From: JAKAAZ01 sp963817855
GTDB lineage: Bacteria; Acidobacteriota; Terriglobia; Terriglobales; Acidobacteriaceae
Direction of reading: 5' to 3'
DNA: 64,000 nt
Assembly (NCBI GenBank): GCA_963817855.1
Contig: CAWFQA010000001.1
Coordinates: forward strand, 682,001-746,000
Below, piece after piece: positions 46,507 to 54,703 of the stretch. The notes under the pieces were generated by a model. It did not search any database, was not told where the DNA came from, and saw nothing but the letters and a program-made list of their open reading frames with translations. Position numbers and translations under genes: made by a program. Position 1 is the stretch's first letter; every line of letters starts with the position of its first letter.

Positions 46507-47798
46507 GCAACTCCTCCATCCGCAGCCAAACGGATCCCGGAGAATTGCCAGCGCGTGGCTGGCGCGAAGAAGTTTCGATAACTGGCGCGAATGTGAGAGG
46601 CAGGCGTCGCCACCGATCCTCCCCGCAACACAAATTGATTGCACATAAATTTTCCGTTATATTCGCCGAGCGCGCCCGGGGCAGGTTTGTATCCGGGATA
46701 GGCAACGTAAGGGCTGCGCGTCCATTCCCAAACATCGCCGAAGAACTGCGCGGGCTGGTGCGGGTTGGTGCCGCTTGGCGTAGCTTGTGGATGCAGGGTT
46801 CCGTTATCGAGGAGGTTTCCGGCAGCCGGGACGTTCTGCGCGGCGTGTTCCCATTCGAACTCCGTGGGCAGCCGACAACCGGCCCAATGGGCGTAGGCAT
46901 CGGCCTCGTAATAACTCAGGTGACACACCGGAGTCGATCGCAGGTCATCGAGCGATTTCTTACCGTGCAATGTGAAAACTTCCCAACCGCCGGATGGCTT
47001 CTGCTTCCAATAGAGAGGCGCCTGCCAGCCGAAGGACTGGATCGCGTCCCAGCCGTCGGAGAGCCAGAGTTCTGGACGCCGGTAGCCACCGTCTTCGATG
47101 AAGCGAAGATATTCCGCGCAGGTTACAGGTCGTGAAGCGAGGCGAAAGGGCTGAAGAAAAACCTGATGGTGCGAGAATTCGTTATCGAAGCCGAAGCGGT
47201 CGCCGCGATTGCCGATTTCAACCAGGCCGCCAGCATAGTCCACCCAGTGGTGCGGCTCGGAATTGTCGCCGCGCGCAGAGCGAGGCTCGGCGTAGACCGG
47301 CTGCAAGGGATTGGACCAGAAAGCGTGCTTGATGTCGGTCGCGATCAGCTCCTGGTGCTGCTGTTCGTGATGCATTCCCAATTCGATGCGGTCGTGTATC
47401 TCCGCGGATGCACCTGCAACCAACAATTGCGCGATGCCGTTTTCAATGTGGCGCCGATAGGACTGAATCTGCTCCATAGAGGGGCGCGAAAAGGAGGCGC
47501 GCAGCTGTTTTTCCGGATGACCGCCGAGAGATTTGTAATAGCTGTTGAAGAGCCACTGAAAATCCGGATGAAAGGGCTTGTAGTCCGGCAAATGTGGACG
47601 CAGGACGAACGTCTCGAAAAACCAGGTAGTGTGCGCTAAGTGCCATTTTACTGGGCTTGCTTCGGGGCACGACTGGACCATCATGTCTTCCGCGGTCAAC
47701 GGCAGTACCAGCGCTTCTGTCATGTCGCGCACCGCTTGAAACTGGTGCTGTAAGGAAGGAGAGTTTAGTTCTAATGGTGCAACTTCCAAAACGCCCAC
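46503..47798 (-). CDS. egtB: Ergothioneine sulfoxide synthase EgtB
   Basis: A 431-residue two-domain enzyme. The DinB-like domain (about 20-170) holds the iron ligands in KWHLAHTTW and GMHHEQQHQE (His-x3-His-x-Glu). The formylglycine-generating-enzyme-like sulfatase domain (about 185-430) ends FGDVWEWTRSPY and VLRGGSVATPASHIRASYRN. It joins a thiol to hercynine using oxygen. EgtA and EgtC, which supply and trim glutamylcysteine, are absent here, and an acidobacterial EgtB is reported to use cysteine directly; that is the likely substrate here. It starts at GTG 47798 with AGGAG upstream. Confidence 0.9.
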   Translation of the reverse strand: MGVLEVAPLELNSPSLQHQFQAVRDMTEALVLPLTAEDMMVQSCPEASPVKWHLAHTTWFFETFVLRPHLPDYKPFHPDFQWLFNSYYKSLGGHPEKQLRASFSRPSMEQIQSYRRHIENGIAQLLVAGASAEIHDRIELGMHHEQQHQELIATDIKHAFWSNPLQPVYAEPRSARGDNSEPHHWVDYAGGLVEIGNRGDRFGFDNEFSHHQVFLQPFRLASRPVTCAEYLRFIEDGGYRRPELWLSDGWDAIQSFGWQAPLYWKQKPSGGWEVFTLHGKKSLDDLRSTPVCHLSYYEADAYAHWAGCRLPTEFEWEHAAQNVPAAGNLLDNGTLHPQATPSGTNPHQPAQFFGDVWEWTRSPYVAYPGYKPAPGALGEYNGKFMCNQFVLRGGSVATPASHIRASYRNFFAPATRWQFSGIRLAADGGVA

Positions 47799-47819
47799 GT
47801 GATCATCTCCTAATCTGCC

Positions 47820-48539
47820 CTAAAAGCTAGGATGCACGCTGAGCAGCCGGGCAAGCGTGTATGCAGCGCCGGCAGCCAGGCCACCAATGAAAACAGTTTG
47901 CAATGCGGACCTCATCGTGCCGCCGCCGGTCAGACGTCCTTTGACAGCACCGAAAAAGAACAGCGCGATCAAGGTGATGACGACGGAAGCTGGTAATGCG
48001 GAGGAGGCGTGCAGCAGTACCATATAGGGGATTAAGGGAATAAATCCGCCCGCTATGTAGGAGAAAGCGATGACGGCCGCGCTTTGGCGGGCCCGGTGGC
48101 TGGCCGGTTTTTCCAGGCCAAGTTCAAACCGCATCATGAAGTCGACCCAGGCTTTAGGATTGCGCTTCAAAGCCGTCAATACGGAATCGCTTTCGGCCCG
48201 CTCGACCCCATACTCCTCAAAAATCTGGTAAATCTCTTCTTCTTCGTCGCGGGTGCGTTCGACGATTTCTCGTTCCTCGCGGTGATACTCGCTGGCATAA
48301 TGTTCCACGTCGCTGCGAGCCGCGAGATATCCGCCCAACCCCATGGCAATGGATCCGGCAGCGATTTCCGCCAAGCCTGCCAGCACCACGATGTGCGATG
48401 ACCCGACCGCGCCCGAAAGTCCAGCCGCCAACGCAAAGGGGACGGTCAAGCCATCGGACATGCCAATGACGACGTCGCGCACCAGCTCCGTGGATTCAAA
48501 ATGGGATTCAACGTGGTCAGAACTCGCTACATAATGCAT
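47820..48539 (-). CDS. VIT1/CCC1-family iron/manganese transporter
   Basis: A 239-residue membrane protein of the VIT/CCC1 family. The first helices carry VRDVVIGMSDGLTVPFALAA and GSIAMGLGGYLAARSDVEHY, the family hallmarks. The long cytosolic helical hairpin (EREIVERTRDEEEEIYQIFE) holds the metal-binding glutamates, and three more helices follow. VIT proteins export Fe2+ or Mn2+ out of the cytosol. The gene is 21 bases upstream of the egtB start on the same strand, so co-transcription is possible. Metal relief and ergothioneine protection would fit together, but the link is inferred. Confidence 0.9.
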   Translation of the reverse strand: MHYVASSDHVESHFESTELVRDVVIGMSDGLTVPFALAAGLSGAVGSSHIVVLAGLAEIAAGSIAMGLGGYLAARSDVEHYASEYHREEREIVERTRDEEEEIYQIFEEYGVERAESDSVLTALKRNPKAWVDFMMRFELGLEKPASHRARQSAAVIAFSYIAGGFIPLIPYMVLLHASSALPASVVITLIALFFFGAVKGRLTGGGTMRSALQTVFIGGLAAGAAYTLARLLSVHPSF

Positions 48540-48604
48540 TCGGCGCAGTTTACCTCATCCGGATGAACATTCGTCGCTGGCATCTGCGACGCAGCCGACT
48601 GAGT

Positions 48605-48817
48605 CTACTTAGATGGAAGATGCAGCGAATTGGGTTCATTTTCTGCAACTTCGCGAGACTGGCCGTCCTGTTTCAGAAAGCCGTAGGGACAATGACGGCA
48701 CCCTGATTGGCAACAGAATCCGCGTTTTCGGTGGTAGGCCTCGGTGAAGACGAGGTACGGCCCGTCGAAATAGTAGTCCTCATCGGCCACTTCGGGCGGA
48801 TCGGATGGGTCCGGCAT
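48605..48817 (-). CDS. DUF5522 small cysteine-rich protein
   Basis: A 70-residue protein with the DUF5522 core DYYFDGPYLVFTEAYHRKRG, then CCQSGCRHCPYGF. Four cysteines in this core could bind a metal or iron-sulfur centre. Function is unknown. ATG 48817 is used; a frame extending to 48873 exists on the same strand in another phase and is not family-like. Confidence 0.75.
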   Translation of the reverse strand: MPDPSDPPEVADEDYYFDGPYLVFTEAYHRKRGFCCQSGCRHCPYGFLKQDGQSREVAENEPNSLHLPSK

Positions 48818-48878
48818 ATTTGGATTGTAAAGGTTGGCCGGCGAGCGAGCGACCCAGAATACTGTGTCGGCAACCCGA

Positions 48879-50570
48879 CTAAATCTTCGCGATGTGTTGC
48901 GTTGCCGGGTCCAATGGGGTGGGGCTGGCGCTAGCGCGACGGCTACGAAAGCGGCTGATCAGCTGATTGGGCAGGCTGGAGTGGAAGAGCTGAAGGATTC
49001 CCCAGGCAGAGAGCAGCCAAACGGCGGTACCGCAGGCGAGTTGCAACAGATCGTGGGGAAAAGAGCCTGATCTCGGCAGCAGGCGCACCACGGCAAACAA
49101 GACGCCGAAGGAGACGATGGCCGCCGCCAGGGATTTGGTCATTTCGGCATACTCCAAACCACGCAACGGGACCAGACCCTTATGGTGCAACAGGAACGCC
49201 AGCCCCATGGTTTGCACCAGGATGCCGCAGTCAGAAGCGATGGCCAGCCCTTTCACCCCCATGTGATGAAACAGGAACCAATAGATAGGAATGGAGGCGG
49301 CTGTGATGATCGTGCTGGCGGCCATGGGGGTAACGGTGTTGCCGGCGGCGTAGAAAGCGCGCGCGTAGATGGCCTGCGCCGACCAGAAGCAGAGCGATCC
49401 GGCAAAGAGCGTGAAGTAAAGCGCAATGGAGCCAACATCGCGGTGATGCAGCGAGCCGCCGCGCAGCACCAGGTCGACCGCGGGGTAGGCCATGCCGATC
49501 ATCCAGCCTGAAAGCAGAAAGGCGAAGGCATAGATGCGAGTGACAATGCGATTGACGGAGGAGGCAAATTCATGGTGCCGCCCCCTGCCAATCAGCGCAG
49601 CAAAAAACGGCATCGATGCAGCGCCAGCCGCCTGGCCAAGAATTGCCATGGGTGTGGTGAACAGGGTCTTGGCGTAGTTCAGCTTGGCAATCTCGCCGCG
49701 ACCGCCGGAAGCAAAATAATTCAGGATCCAGGTGTCTGCCGAAACTAAGGAGACGCCAATCATCAGCGGGATGGACATGCGAACCCACTCGCGCAGGCCG
49801 GGGTGCGACCAGTTGAGCGAGAAGCGAAGGCGCAGCCCAATGCGGTGCGCGGCATAGTAGTTCAATAGCAAAGGCCCGCAGATAGCGCCGACCAGAGCGC
49901 CGACGGCGAGCGAAGATACGCCCAGGACTTTGTGCAGCAGAATCCCGCCAAGAATAATGCCGAGGCTGTAAATGAGCGGCGTGACTGCCTGCCAGGCAAA
50001 TTGTTTGCGGACCAACAAGACGGCGCTGAGAACTCCCCCGGCGAAGAAGCAAAGCTGCGCGGGCAGCACAATTCGGGTCATGTGCACGCATAGGGCGGCG
50101 GTTTGCGGATCGAATTTGTGAAGGAAGACGCTGATGTAGAGTGGCGCAAAAATTTCGCCGAAGATGATGGCCGTGCCCAGCACCAGCAGCATGCTGCTGA
50201 GGATGACGGAAAGCACCTGCTCACCTTCGTCTTCGCGTCCCTGCTCCCGGTATCGGCTGAGGATGGTGATGAAGGTGATCGAAGCGGTGCCGCCTGCCAG
50301 CAGATACGTCAGCATATCTGGCAACTGAAATGCTGCGGTATAGGCATCGGTGAGCGAACCAGCGCCGAACAGGAACGCAATCACCTTGATGCGCACCAGC
50401 CCAATGACGCGCGATAACAGGACAGAAACCATCAGGAGCAGCATGGCGGAAAAGGCCGTGTGCTCATGGGAAAGCCGCAGCCAACCGGGGCGGCGGCGGT
50501 GGGCTGGTTTGGGGCGGGCACCTGCGGCAGACTTGATGGGTTCGGGAGTCAGGTGCGTATCCTCTGCCAT
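48879..50570 (-). CDS. murJ: MurJ-like lipid II flippase
   Basis: A 563-residue membrane protein of the MurJ/MviN family, with about 14 helices. The first helices read FSAMLLLMVSVLLSRVIGLV and later SIPLMIGVSLVSADTWILNY. The family hallmark ALGAALAR-like loop is replaced by LNYAKTLFTTPMAILGQAAG. It flips the peptidoglycan precursor lipid II across the inner membrane. ATG 50570 begins a polar cytoplasmic tail of about 40 residues; the 39 codons upstream are not convincing. It is not in a cell-wall cluster here. Confidence 0.9.
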   Translation of the reverse strand: MAEDTHLTPEPIKSAAGARPKPAHRRRPGWLRLSHEHTAFSAMLLLMVSVLLSRVIGLVRIKVIAFLFGAGSLTDAYTAAFQLPDMLTYLLAGGTASITFITILSRYREQGREDEGEQVLSVILSSMLLVLGTAIIFGEIFAPLYISVFLHKFDPQTAALCVHMTRIVLPAQLCFFAGGVLSAVLLVRKQFAWQAVTPLIYSLGIILGGILLHKVLGVSSLAVGALVGAICGPLLLNYYAAHRIGLRLRFSLNWSHPGLREWVRMSIPLMIGVSLVSADTWILNYFASGGRGEIAKLNYAKTLFTTPMAILGQAAGAASMPFFAALIGRGRHHEFASSVNRIVTRIYAFAFLLSGWMIGMAYPAVDLVLRGGSLHHRDVGSIALYFTLFAGSLCFWSAQAIYARAFYAAGNTVTPMAASTIITAASIPIYWFLFHHMGVKGLAIASDCGILVQTMGLAFLLHHKGLVPLRGLEYAEMTKSLAAAIVSFGVLFAVVRLLPRSGSFPHDLLQLACGTAVWLLSAWGILQLFHSSLPNQLISRFRSRRASASPTPLDPATQHIAKI

Positions 50571-50761
50571 GGATTCTCTTGGTTCGATCCTTTCGATTCT
50601 ACCGTTGTGCGAAGGGGTTACGGTGGGCGAAACGAAAGGGTGTCTGCCACGACACCAACGCCAGATCGCCAAAGTTTCCTGGTACACACGCTGCCGTGAC
50701 CCGAATCACAGCCGTCGAGGGCGACGCGAATCTGCTGCATAGTATTCAGACAAAAAGCAAG

Positions 50762-51153
50762 ATCTGTGTACGGCGGTGATGGAAGGCGATGAGAGCTATG
50801 TGGGCAGCCGCAGTTTCGATCGCTTCAAGGCGTCGGTGCAGGATATTTTCGGTTACACGCACGTCATTCCGACGCACCAGAGCAGGGCCGCGGAGAGGAT
50901 TCTGTTCCACGTGATGTGCAAGAAGGGCGATGTGGTGTCGAACAACACGCATTTCGACATCACGCGCGCGAATGTAGAGTTTGTGGGCGCGGAGGCGGTG
51001 GACCTGATGCTACCGGAGGCACGAAGCCCCCGAGGCGCGGCTCCCCTTCAAGGGCAATATGGATGTGGCCGCCTTGGGAGAGTTGATTGCGCGAGTGGGG
51101 CGAACGCGCATTCCGTTGGCTGACGGCGACGAATAATTCAGGCTGCGGTCAGC
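50762..51153 (+). pseudogene. tnaA: Tryptophanase / tyrosine phenol-lyase remnant
   Basis: The frame reads MEGDESYVGSRSFDRF, DIFGYTHVIPTHQSRAAERI and NTHFDITRANVEFVGAEAVD, which is the N-terminal part of the PLP-dependent tryptophanase/tyrosine phenol-lyase family (normally about 460 residues). A frameshift at the C-run at 51027-51031 moves the match to another frame (LPFKGNMDVAALGELIARVG). A second break follows before LTATNNSGCGQP. The start and the last two-thirds, including the PLP lysine region, are missing. This is a real remnant, not an intact gene. Confidence 0.7.
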
Positions 51154-51591
51154 CTAAGCGCCGGGGCCGACTGCAACCACGAAATATTGCGCCGGGATTT
51201 TGCCGACATTCTTGATGCCGTGTTGCTGATTGGAAGCGCAGAAACCTACTCCACCATGGCCAATGGCTTGACTGTGGCCATTCACTGTCACCTCGACGGT
51301 ACCTTCGCGCACCAGAAACAATTCGCTATGCAGATGGTGATGTGGCGGATGCGGCATGGCTCCGGGCGGCAAGGTAGTTTCGTGGACCTCCAGCATTTCT
51401 CCCGTCGGCAATTTGCCTTGCAGCACAGAACGCGACTCCGCGCCGTCGGCGGACCGGTGGACCGGCAGTTTGTCGAAGGGAAAAACCTGGGAGTGTGAAA
51501 GAGTTTCCGTGGATTCACTTTGCAGCGGGATCGCACTCAATAACGCGGCGGCGGGAAATAAGGCGCACAGATCACGACGAGAGATTTCCAT
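51154..51591 (-). CDS. Exported cupin-fold protein
   Basis: A 145-residue protein with a probable signal (SRRDLCALFPAAALLSAIPL) that contains a twin-arginine-like start, then a single cupin domain (PPHHHLHSELFLVREGTVEV, residues about 88-107, and IGHGGVGFCASNQQHGIKNV). The metal-binding histidines of the two cupin motifs are present. It is an exported small-molecule-binding or dioxygenase-like protein of unknown substrate. ATG 51591 is chosen, because the signal starts there; upstream codons are not protein-like. Confidence 0.75.
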   Translation of the reverse strand: MEISRRDLCALFPAAALLSAIPLQSESTETLSHSQVFPFDKLPVHRSADGAESRSVLQGKLPTGEMLEVHETTLPPGAMPHPPHHHLHSELFLVREGTVEVTVNGHSQAIGHGGVGFCASNQQHGIKNVGKIPAQYFVVAVGPGA

Positions 51592-51706
51592 CGCCGTATA
51601 GTACCAAATCGATACAGGCCTGGTTTCTGGGTAGGGAGGTTTTCGCCAGATACCACGCGCAACGCCCCGGACGCCAACCGCGCCGCGAAAAAAATGTTGG
51701 GGGAGG

Positions 51707-51925
51707 CTAGCTGTCTTTGCGATAGAGCAATTCGCGGATGGCGCCGCGGCGAGCTTCATTCAGTTCGCTGTGGGCCTTGCGCTCGTCGGCATCCATGGAA
51801 CGGTTTCCGCCAGCGATGGATTCGGGCTCGCTGCACGCAGGACAGCGGTTGGCGAACCCGGGCTTGTCCGGCTTCAGCTCAAACTCTTCTGAGCAAACGA
51901 CACAAACTTTGATGGGAAAAGACAT
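51707..51925 (-). CDS. Small zinc-finger-like protein
   Basis: A 72-residue protein with two CxxC pairs (CVVCSEEFELKPDKPGF, RCPACSEPES) spaced like a zinc ribbon, then a charged helical tail (DERKAHSELNEARRGAIREL). No named family is recognised. Small size, good codon composition and a sensible start support it as a gene. Confidence 0.65.
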   Translation of the reverse strand: MSFPIKVCVVCSEEFELKPDKPGFANRCPACSEPESIAGGNRSMDADERKAHSELNEARRGAIRELLYRKDS

Positions 51926-52004
51926 ACTTCGACTCCAACAATATTAATGTGGCGGCTGAGCGACATCGCCCTCCGAGGGGAAGAACGTCAGCCACTCCAA
52001 GCCA

Positions 52005-53075
52005 TTATTTTCCCACATATCGGTCGAAGAATCTGGCCATGTCCTGGTCCGCCTCGCGCGACTCGGGAAGCTTGACACTATTCCAGAAAGCGTGGGGCAA
52101 TCCTTCGAAAACAATCAAGTGCGCATCGACTCCAGCATTCAGAAACGCACGATGCAGAATAGTCGTGCCGCTCAGCAGCATGTCCCGTTCGCTGGAGATG
52201 AAAAGTGTCGGCGCAATTCCGGTCAGATCGGCGTACACCGGCGACAGCACCGGATCTTTCGGGCTGGTTGAAGCCACATATTCTGGATCGTGCGTACCGG
52301 AAGGTGGAGCGAGGTAGCCGGAGAGGCCGAAGAGCGCATACACCGATTGCGAATCTCCGGAGCGGTCGAAGTCGCCCATGCCGGAAAAAATTCCGAGCGC
52401 GGAGGGCTGCGGCAAGCCAAGCTGTTTCAGCTTAACCGCCGTCTCGCCGGTCAGGATTGCTCCGGCGGAGGTGCCGTAGATCGCCATATTTTTTGGCTTG
52501 TGCGTTTTCAATTCTGCTTTATAGACGGCGATGACGTTGTCGAGACCGGCTGGGAATGGATGCTCCGGCGCCAGACGGTAGAGCACCGCAATCACCTTAG
52601 TCTGGGTCAGGTTTGCAATTGGAACTGTCTCGGTCAATGAACCTGAATCTGAATTGAACCCGCCGCCGTGAATATTGATGAGGACTCGATCTTGCTTCTC
52701 TGCCGGTATCTTTAGCGGAGTGATGATGAGCACCGGGACACCGGCGATGGTGCTGTGCGCGATGTTCACCGGGTACACCCGCTCAAATTCTTTTCCCGCG
52801 CGCGCCTGCCAGATGTCCGTGCCCTTTCTGCGCTGCTCGAGAGAAAGGTTCGGGTTGGCGTCGGACATGGGTTGCGCCAGGAATTGCTGGGCTTGTGGGC
52901 TGACAGTTTTGGGGAGGGGAACGATGCGCGTGACATGTGCGGTTCCCTGCGAATCGATGTAGCTAGAATCTTTGGCGGGCGCCGTGGCCGCCGTTGTTTG
53001 TGCCGAGATTGCGGCGGGGGCGATGACCAGGGAAGCGACCAGGATCCAGGTGGCGAAGAGAGCGTATTTCTTCAT
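52005..53075 (-). CDS. Exported alpha/beta-hydrolase, HSL-like esterase
   Basis: A 356-residue exported hydrolase with a signal peptide (ATWILVASLVIAPAAISAQ). The hormone-sensitive-lipase pattern is complete: oxyanion motif NIHGGGF near residue 139, nucleophile serine in YGTSAGAIL, aspartate in SSERDMLLSG and histidine in LPHAFWN. It cleaves short- or medium-chain esters. The start is ATG 53075 (MKKYALF); the TTG 9 bases upstream is not preferred. The gene stands alone and ends near 52005, so 51926-52004 is non-coding. Confidence 0.85.
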   Translation of the reverse strand: MKKYALFATWILVASLVIAPAAISAQTTAATAPAKDSSYIDSQGTAHVTRIVPLPKTVSPQAQQFLAQPMSDANPNLSLEQRRKGTDIWQARAGKEFERVYPVNIAHSTIAGVPVLIITPLKIPAEKQDRVLINIHGGGFNSDSGSLTETVPIANLTQTKVIAVLYRLAPEHPFPAGLDNVIAVYKAELKTHKPKNMAIYGTSAGAILTGETAVKLKQLGLPQPSALGIFSGMGDFDRSGDSQSVYALFGLSGYLAPPSGTHDPEYVASTSPKDPVLSPVYADLTGIAPTLFISSERDMLLSGTTILHRAFLNAGVDAHLIVFEGLPHAFWNSVKLPESREADQDMARFFDRYVGK

Positions 53076-53173
53076 GCCAGCCAATATACCTTCTTTGTCT
53101 GTTGGTTGAAGAGTCTGGAACTTTCGGGCTTGGCTATTGCGTGATGGCGAAGTTACTCTCGGATCGTTCAGCG

Positions 53174-53196
53174 GTTCATCTTAAGGTTATCTTCAG
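53174..53196 (+). promoter_or_regulatory. Direct-repeat site resembling a PmrA/OmpR-type box
   Basis: CTTAAG at 53180-53185, 5 bases, then CTTCAG at 53191-53196 form an 11-base-phased direct repeat, like the CTTAAG-N5-CTTAAG boxes bound by PmrA-type OmpR-family regulators. It lies 22 bases upstream of the tolC start, so it should overlap the promoter. The operon encodes such a regulator. Confidence 0.4.
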
Positions 53197-53218
53197 CCGA
53201 GATCCATACAAATGAGCT

Positions 53219-54703
53219 ATGTGCCTTCGCGATACGGTTCGTCAAAGCCTATCGATCACCCGCAGAGCGCGGACCAAAGGATATCCTCGACTGAAGCAGT
53301 GGTCGGCGATGCTGCTCTTGCTGGGACTGGCAATGTCGTGGTGCCGATGTGAGGGCCAAGTCCTGGTGCAGGCGCCCATGCCTGCAGCCGATGCATCGCA
53401 CGCTGCTTCCGCGACGGAGACATCGCAGTCGGCGGCGAAGGTTGCGGGCGCTCCCACAGCCATTACCCTACAGGATGCAATCGATCGAGCGCGCCACTAT
53501 TACGCGCAGTACACGGCGGCGGAGATGAACGCCAAACTCGCAAAGCAGGACAGTGTGCAGGCTCGGGCATCGCTGCTTCCCTCGATCAGTTCTACCCAGC
53601 AATTTCTAGGTACGAACGGGGGCACCAAGGTTCCGACTGGACGTTTCGTCACCAATGATGGCGTACACGTCTACCGGTCCTGGGCGGTACTTCATCAGGA
53701 CATGCCGGCTGGCTTTTTTACGCTGGCGCCATATCGACGCGCGCAAGCGGCGGATGCTTTTGCGCAGGCACAAGCCGAAATTGCGAAGCGAGGGATGACG
53801 GTCACGGTGACCACTCTTTATTACAACGCCATCGTCGCGCAACGGGAGATGAGCAGCGCTCAGCAGAGCATGGATTCCGCGACCGAATTTCTGACGACAA
53901 CGAAAGAACTGGAGCAAGGCGGAGAAGTTCCTCGCGCCGACGTTGTGAAGGCTCAGCTCCAATTCGATCAGGGGAAGATCGCGTTTCAAGAAGCGCAACT
54001 GGCGAGCGAGCGCGCACATCTGGCGCTGGCCGTTTTGTTGTCGCCGGTGCTGGACGAGAACTTTACGATTGTCGATGACCTCGACGATCCTCCCGCACTA
54101 CCTTCAGCAGATCAGGTGGATACACTGGCACAGCACGCCAACCCATACCTGCGTTCGGCCATGGCTGCGCTAAAGCAGGCGAGCCAGGATGTTTCGATCG
54201 CCCGGGCTGGCTTTTTTCCGACCTTCACGATCGATGTGGATTACGGCATTGAGGCCAACGCTTTCGCGCTGCACAGCACGGACGTTTCTTATCCGCAATT
54301 TGGCCCCCAGCCGAATCTCGGCTATTTCATCACCGCAGGCATGAATATCCCGATATGGAACTGGGGCTCGACAGAAAGTAAGTTGCGTCAGGCCGACTAT
54401 CGGCGTCAACAAGCGCGGGTGGAGTTGTCGCAGGCGCAACGTGAGGCGCTTAGCAATTTGACCGCATACTATAGCGAGGCCAGGGTAGCCCGCTCGGAAC
54501 TTGCAACACTGCAGCAGGACGCCAATCTTGCTGCCGATTCCCTACGCCTGACAAAGTTGCAGTATAAGGCGGGGGATGCTATTGAGCTGGAAGTGTTGAG
54601 TGCGCAATCAACGCTTTCTACCGCGAAGAATGCATTGGATATGGGAGAGGCTCGCTATCGAGTCGCACTGGCGACGCTGCAGACTCTGACAGGAGAGTTT
54701 TGA
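53219..54703 (+). CDS. TolC-family outer-membrane efflux protein
   Basis: A 494-residue TolC-family outer-membrane channel. It has a signal peptide around residues 30-46, then two repeated helical halves; ITLQDAIDRARHYYAQYTAA starts the first and QVDTLAQHANPYLRSAMAAL the second. It is the exit duct of the efflux system encoded downstream. ATG 53219 begins a longer N-terminus; an internal ATG (MLLLLGLAMSW) near residue 31 would give a cleaner signal. Its stop shares a base with the adaptor start (TGATG). Confidence 0.85.
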   Translation: MCLRDTVRQSLSITRRARTKGYPRLKQWSAMLLLLGLAMSWCRCEGQVLVQAPMPAADASHAASATETSQSAAKVAGAPTAITLQDAIDRARHYYAQYTAAEMNAKLAKQDSVQARASLLPSISSTQQFLGTNGGTKVPTGRFVTNDGVHVYRSWAVLHQDMPAGFFTLAPYRRAQAADAFAQAQAEIAKRGMTVTVTTLYYNAIVAQREMSSAQQSMDSATEFLTTTKELEQGGEVPRADVVKAQLQFDQGKIAFQEAQLASERAHLALAVLLSPVLDENFTIVDDLDDPPALPSADQVDTLAQHANPYLRSAMAALKQASQDVSIARAGFFPTFTIDVDYGIEANAFALHSTDVSYPQFGPQPNLGYFITAGMNIPIWNWGSTESKLRQADYRRQQARVELSQAQREALSNLTAYYSEARVARSELATLQQDANLAADSLRLTKLQYKAGDAIELEVLSAQSTLSTAKNALDMGEARYRVALATLQTLTGEF

